Of a stretch of 64,000 nt of DNA, positions 60,912 to 64,000 are shown piece after piece. The position numbers were made by a program, and so were the translations under genes. The notes under the pieces were generated by a model, which had not been told where the DNA came from, did not search any database, and saw only the letters and a list, made by a program, of their open reading frames with translations. Each line of letters begins with the position of its first letter. Position 1 is the stretch's first letter. The DNA lies in assembly GCF_000227135.1 (NCBI RefSeq), contig NC_018251.1:660082-724081 (forward strand), in the 5' to 3' direction. This stretch comes from Leishmania donovani. Its lineage: Eukaryota > Euglenozoa > Kinetoplastea > Trypanosomatida > Trypanosomatidae.

Positions 60912-63900
60912 TCAGCAACCAGACATGTGCTTGAAAACACGCTTCATGTACATGGAACCGAGGTAAAGCTCCTCAGCGAACCAGCGAGCCACCGCCTCCG
61001 CCTCATCACCCTCCGGCGCCGCTGCCTCGTCATCCTCCGCGCCACCCATGCCAGATGGCCGCGCCGTGCGTGGAGGCAGAGCACTGATGGTGTTGGAGCT
61101 CACGCTGCTCCGGCCAGACGCTACACTTAAGGGGCGCTTCACTGTCACCACTTTCGGCTCTGACTTCACGGCCGCCAGTGGTGAAGTGACGGCCTCTGTG
61201 GAGACAGCGGCTGAGGAGGCCGGCCCAGGGTTAGGAGTAGCACACGGCGCTGTGGATGTCCTCGCGCGCCACCCCAGCGCGGGAGCCAAGTCCAACGACC
61301 GCCGCAACTCCTGAACAAAGAGTTCCGTGACGAGGTGCAAGGACGGCTCTAGCGCTGCTCGCGCCTCCACACGTCGCCAGAGCGAGCGGAGGGACGGCAT
61401 AAACGTTGTCAGGTCCTCGTAGCTGGGGAAGGCAGACATCTGCCGCGTGGCCTCCGCCGGTGACGGCTGGTCGCCTTCACCCTCCTTTCTGGCGACCAGT
61501 GCCTCATGGGTCGGCGTCTCGCCTGCTCTGAAGGACGAAAAGCCGGCCATTAGCGACCTCACCGGCGACCGCCGCTGTGTGGCCTCGTCGTCCTCTGGGA
61601 CAGCCGCGTCGCGATCGATGTCTTCACCGTCTTCGGCATCGTCTTCTTCCTCAAGCCAGCCGTCCAGACACGCATGCCACCGTCTCGGCCCTGCAATCAC
61701 CGGCGGCACCTGAGACGATGATGGCATAGCTAGCGAAGGTTGCATCCTCTGCGGCTGCTGCGCCACAGCTCCCCAACTCCGCAGCCGTCCCTCCAGCTGT
61801 TGGTTGACGTCCTCCACTGCGTGCACGAGACGCCGCCACACTTGCTGCCGGTAGCGATGCTGCACGGTGCGCAGGAGCGTGTCCAGTAGATCGATCGAGT
61901 CCAGGGCAGTGCGATCTGCGAAGCCGGTGCTGCCCCCGCCATGCCGCACGAACCGCTCCATCTGCCGCAGCGTGCTAACAGTATGCGTGTGAAGACTTGA
62001 CAGCGTCTGCAGGAGGCACACCTGCGAGGAGCGCGACGGCGCTGGGGCCGGTACAACAGCTCCGCGGTAGAGGACCAAAATTGCCTCTTCCACATGCGCT
62101 ATGTAGAGCGGCCGCTGCTGCGGCTGTGGCTGTTGCGACGACGGTTGTCGGTGCCGTTCCTGCGACGCGTTGCCGTTGCCGCCAGCTGCAGTTGATGTGC
62201 CTAGTCGTACCGAAGCAGCACACGCGGCCGCACAGGCGCGGAAGTCCTCTGCATCTGCATCTGTATCCACATCTGCATCCGCACGGCGGCGGATGCGACC
62301 GCCGTACGGGGCGGAGGGCGTCCTCTTGGAGTGAGGGACGATACCGGCGTCTGCGCGGCCGGCCAGCGCCGCCAGCGCATCGAGGGACGCCGGTGCGAGC
62401 GCGTCACGTGAGCTTGCGCGTGCAGCTGCACCTGTACCACCAGAGAGCGGTGAGGCGCGGCAAATGTGCGTCATGGGAGAAGGAAGCACGCGTGCCGGGT
62501 TCCATACGAGTTGCGTGAAATAAGACGTAAAGGCGGCTTGCGCCTGCCGCTCCGCCTCGGGCGTGGGCGCGAAAGACGCGTTGGAGAAAATGCGAGAGTG
62601 GCAGAACGAGCTCTTGCCTGCAATCCCCTGATGAGAAGCAGGGCTCTTCGTAGTGCCGGGCTTGCTGTTGCTGCCGTTCGTGCCACGCTCTGCCGGCAAC
62701 GCCTCCTCCTTGCCGTTTGCGAAGGAAAGCCGCTGCGGCTGCTGCGGGCAATGACCATGGGGGTCCGCGTGTGTCTGCTGACACGCCGCACGCGCCGCGC
62801 GCAAATACGTCTGCAGGATGCCCCACAGCTCCTCCACCGCCTGATAGGACTGCACGAGGTAGCGAATGTCTTGGCGAAGCCCCAGCATACTCAATGTGAA
62901 CAGAGAGGGATGAACGACGCGCCTCACCCAGTCGTATGGCGAGAGCGGCATCGTCGCGCCAGAACCGCTTCTGGGGTGTTTGCCACTCACCCCAACACCG
63001 CCGCCCGCTGACGCGGCCGCCACATGGCTGTCGAATACGGAGGCGAAGGCGTAGGCGAGTGACGGACGCCACAACATCAGCTGGCCGAGAAGCGCGGAGA
63101 GGGGCGGAGTCGGTGCGCCGTCGGCACTACAGGCCACCTCTTGCAGTAGTGCCGTACGAAGGCGACTCATGTCTGCCGCGTAACACTGCCACGCTTCCTG
63201 CGCTTCGCCTGGCGTTGGGGGGCGCCAGAGAACATGTGAAAGGTGCGCACGTGCAGAGACAGGCGCAGAGGGTGGCGATGACGACGGGCCAGCAGGACCC
63301 CTACCAGCGGCACCCGCTGCAGTGGCGTACAGCTGACTCTGTGCAGGAGCAAGCTCATGCAGCTCGGCATCCAGCGTCTGCAGCGCGCCTGTCATGCCAC
63401 GAACGGAGAGGTAGTCGCGCAGGACGGCCGTGACGCGCGTGTCGCGGAGTGTCTCTGGGGCCAGGGGCATTTGTCTGCCGCAGGATGCATTGACAGTGCG
63501 CACATCAGGCCGCTTTCCCTTCGTGTAGCGATGGGCTGCTGCCACCGTCGAGCCACCGCCCGAATGCTGCTCACTCGAGGGTGCGGCTGCACTCCGTCGA
63601 ATGTGCGACTCGCCCTCTTGCCCTGACATAAAAGTGGTGCAGCGTCCCACCGACTGGAGTGCCAACTCGCGCACGTACTTGGCCAGCGGGAACACAGGCA
63701 GCTGTCTCTGCTGCTGATGAGGCAGGGGCAACTCACCCCTTCGGAGAGGCACGTCTTGACTCAGGCACTGCGCACCGCTGTAAAATCGCACCACTACGTC
63801 AGTGGCTTGCTGTGGGCGTCGAGCGAGGCCAATGGCGAAGTAATAGCTGCCGTCCGCCAGTGAAGGCTCGAGTGGGAGGGTGGAGACGATGTCTTTGTTC

Positions 63901-64000
63901 ACCGTGAAGGCGAGCTGGTGGCGAACGAGGTCGATAAGGCAACCGACGTGATCACCGAAGTTCACGCGACTGCCACCAGCCCCGCTGCGCCCGTCATCCG
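60912..64000 (-). CDS. SPRY and LisH domain protein, RanBPM-like (5' end outside window)
   Basis: The frame is open from the right edge to a stop at 60912, so the N-terminus is missing and at least 1029 residues are present. The visible start contains the end of a SPRY domain (VGCLIDLVRHQLAFTVNKD, then YYFAIGLARRP and VVVRFYSG). A LisH motif follows around 63360-63450 (TRVTAVLRDYLSVRGMTGAL). SPRY followed by LisH is the RanBPM/RANBP9-Gid1 arrangement, scaffold of the CTLH/GID E3 ubiquitin ligase; a CTLH-CRA region may correspond to helices around 62790-63190 but is not clear. Long Ala/Ser/Pro/Gln-rich inserts separate the domains. A role in substrate recruitment is inferred. Confidence 0.78.
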   Translation of the reverse strand, partial: DDGRSGAGGSRVNFGDHVGCLIDLVRHQLAFTVNKDIVSTLPLEPSLADGSYYFAIGLARRPQQATDVVVRFYSGAQCLSQDVPLRRGELPLPHQQQRQLPVFPLAKYVRELALQSVGRCTTFMSGQEGESHIRRSAAAPSSEQHSGGGSTVAAAHRYTKGKRPDVRTVNASCGRQMPLAPETLRDTRVTAVLRDYLSVRGMTGALQTLDAELHELAPAQSQLYATAAGAAGRGPAGPSSSPPSAPVSARAHLSHVLWRPPTPGEAQEAWQCYAADMSRLRTALLQEVACSADGAPTPPLSALLGQLMLWRPSLAYAFASVFDSHVAAASAGGGVGVSGKHPRSGSGATMPLSPYDWVRRVVHPSLFTLSMLGLRQDIRYLVQSYQAVEELWGILQTYLRAARAACQQTHADPHGHCPQQPQRLSFANGKEEALPAERGTNGSNSKPGTTKSPASHQGIAGKSSFCHSRIFSNASFAPTPEAERQAQAAFTSYFTQLVWNPARVLPSPMTHICRASPLSGGTGAAARASSRDALAPASLDALAALAGRADAGIVPHSKRTPSAPYGGRIRRRADADVDTDADAEDFRACAAACAASVRLGTSTAAGGNGNASQERHRQPSSQQPQPQQRPLYIAHVEEAILVLYRGAVVPAPAPSRSSQVCLLQTLSSLHTHTVSTLRQMERFVRHGGGSTGFADRTALDSIDLLDTLLRTVQHRYRQQVWRRLVHAVEDVNQQLEGRLRSWGAVAQQPQRMQPSLAMPSSSQVPPVIAGPRRWHACLDGWLEEEDDAEDGEDIDRDAAVPEDDEATQRRSPVRSLMAGFSSFRAGETPTHEALVARKEGEGDQPSPAEATRQMSAFPSYEDLTTFMPSLRSLWRRVEARAALEPSLHLVTELFVQELRRSLDLAPALGWRARTSTAPCATPNPGPASSAAVSTEAVTSPLAAVKSEPKVVTVKRPLSVASGRSSVSSNTISALPPRTARPSGMGGAEDDEAAAPEGDEAEAVARWFAEELYLGSMYMKRVFKHMSGC

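Overview
The window is nuclear DNA of a trypanosomatid, almost certainly Leishmania. Every convincing protein gene (23, two of them cut by the window ends) lies on the minus strand. Genes are separated by 0.5-2.5 kb of GT/CA- and purine-rich spacer. Polypyrimidine tracts followed by AG, the trans-splicing acceptor signature, precede the start codons. Degenerate SIDER-like retroposons sit in the spacers, and a gene for the Leishmania cysteine peptidase inhibitor ICP is present. From memory, the ICP and acyl-protein thioesterase genes of L. major are both on chromosome 24 with the same number of genes between them, so this is probably the chromosome 24 equivalent. The ICP sequence differs from the Old World versions I remember, which hints at the Viannia subgenus but does not prove it. 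The whole window reads as one polycistronic unit transcribed from high to low coordinates, with no strand switch.

Layout, low to high coordinate (the reverse of transcription order). 1-14 kb: coiled-coil flagellar-type protein (cut by the left edge), mitochondrial SpoU RNA methyltransferase, small mitochondrial-type protein, TFIIH subunit SSL1, SET/MYND protein, multi-pass membrane protein, UBC12-like E2. 14-33 kb: SIDER copy, Cdc20/Cdh1-type WD40 protein, large kinase-LRR-pseudophosphatase, IBA57, second SET protein, Cgi121/TPRKB-like KEOPS subunit. 33-45 kb: ICP, SIDER copy, giant FATP-type acyl-CoA synthetase, and a PABPN1-like RNA-binding protein that appears to be split by a 1,751-nt cis-spliced intron. 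45-55 kb: degenerate EF-hand-like small protein, two tandem divergent membrane-anchored SDRs, mitochondrial-type protein, acyl-protein thioesterase, single-span secretory-pathway membrane protein. 55-64 kb: tRNA-Asp, SIDER copy broken by two assembly gaps, low-complexity protein with a trypanosomatid C-terminal motif, SPRY/LisH protein (cut by the right edge).

The genes are functionally unrelated, as expected of a kinetoplastid unit; regulation is likely post-transcriptional (SIDERs in 3'UTRs, a uORF before SSL1). The most notable items are the apparent cis-intron, whose 5' splice site starts GTATGC like the spliced-leader RNA; the catalytically dead phosphatase domain fused to an intact kinase; the candidate KEOPS subunit; and two N gaps whose flanks duplicate each other and are probably scaffolding artefacts.
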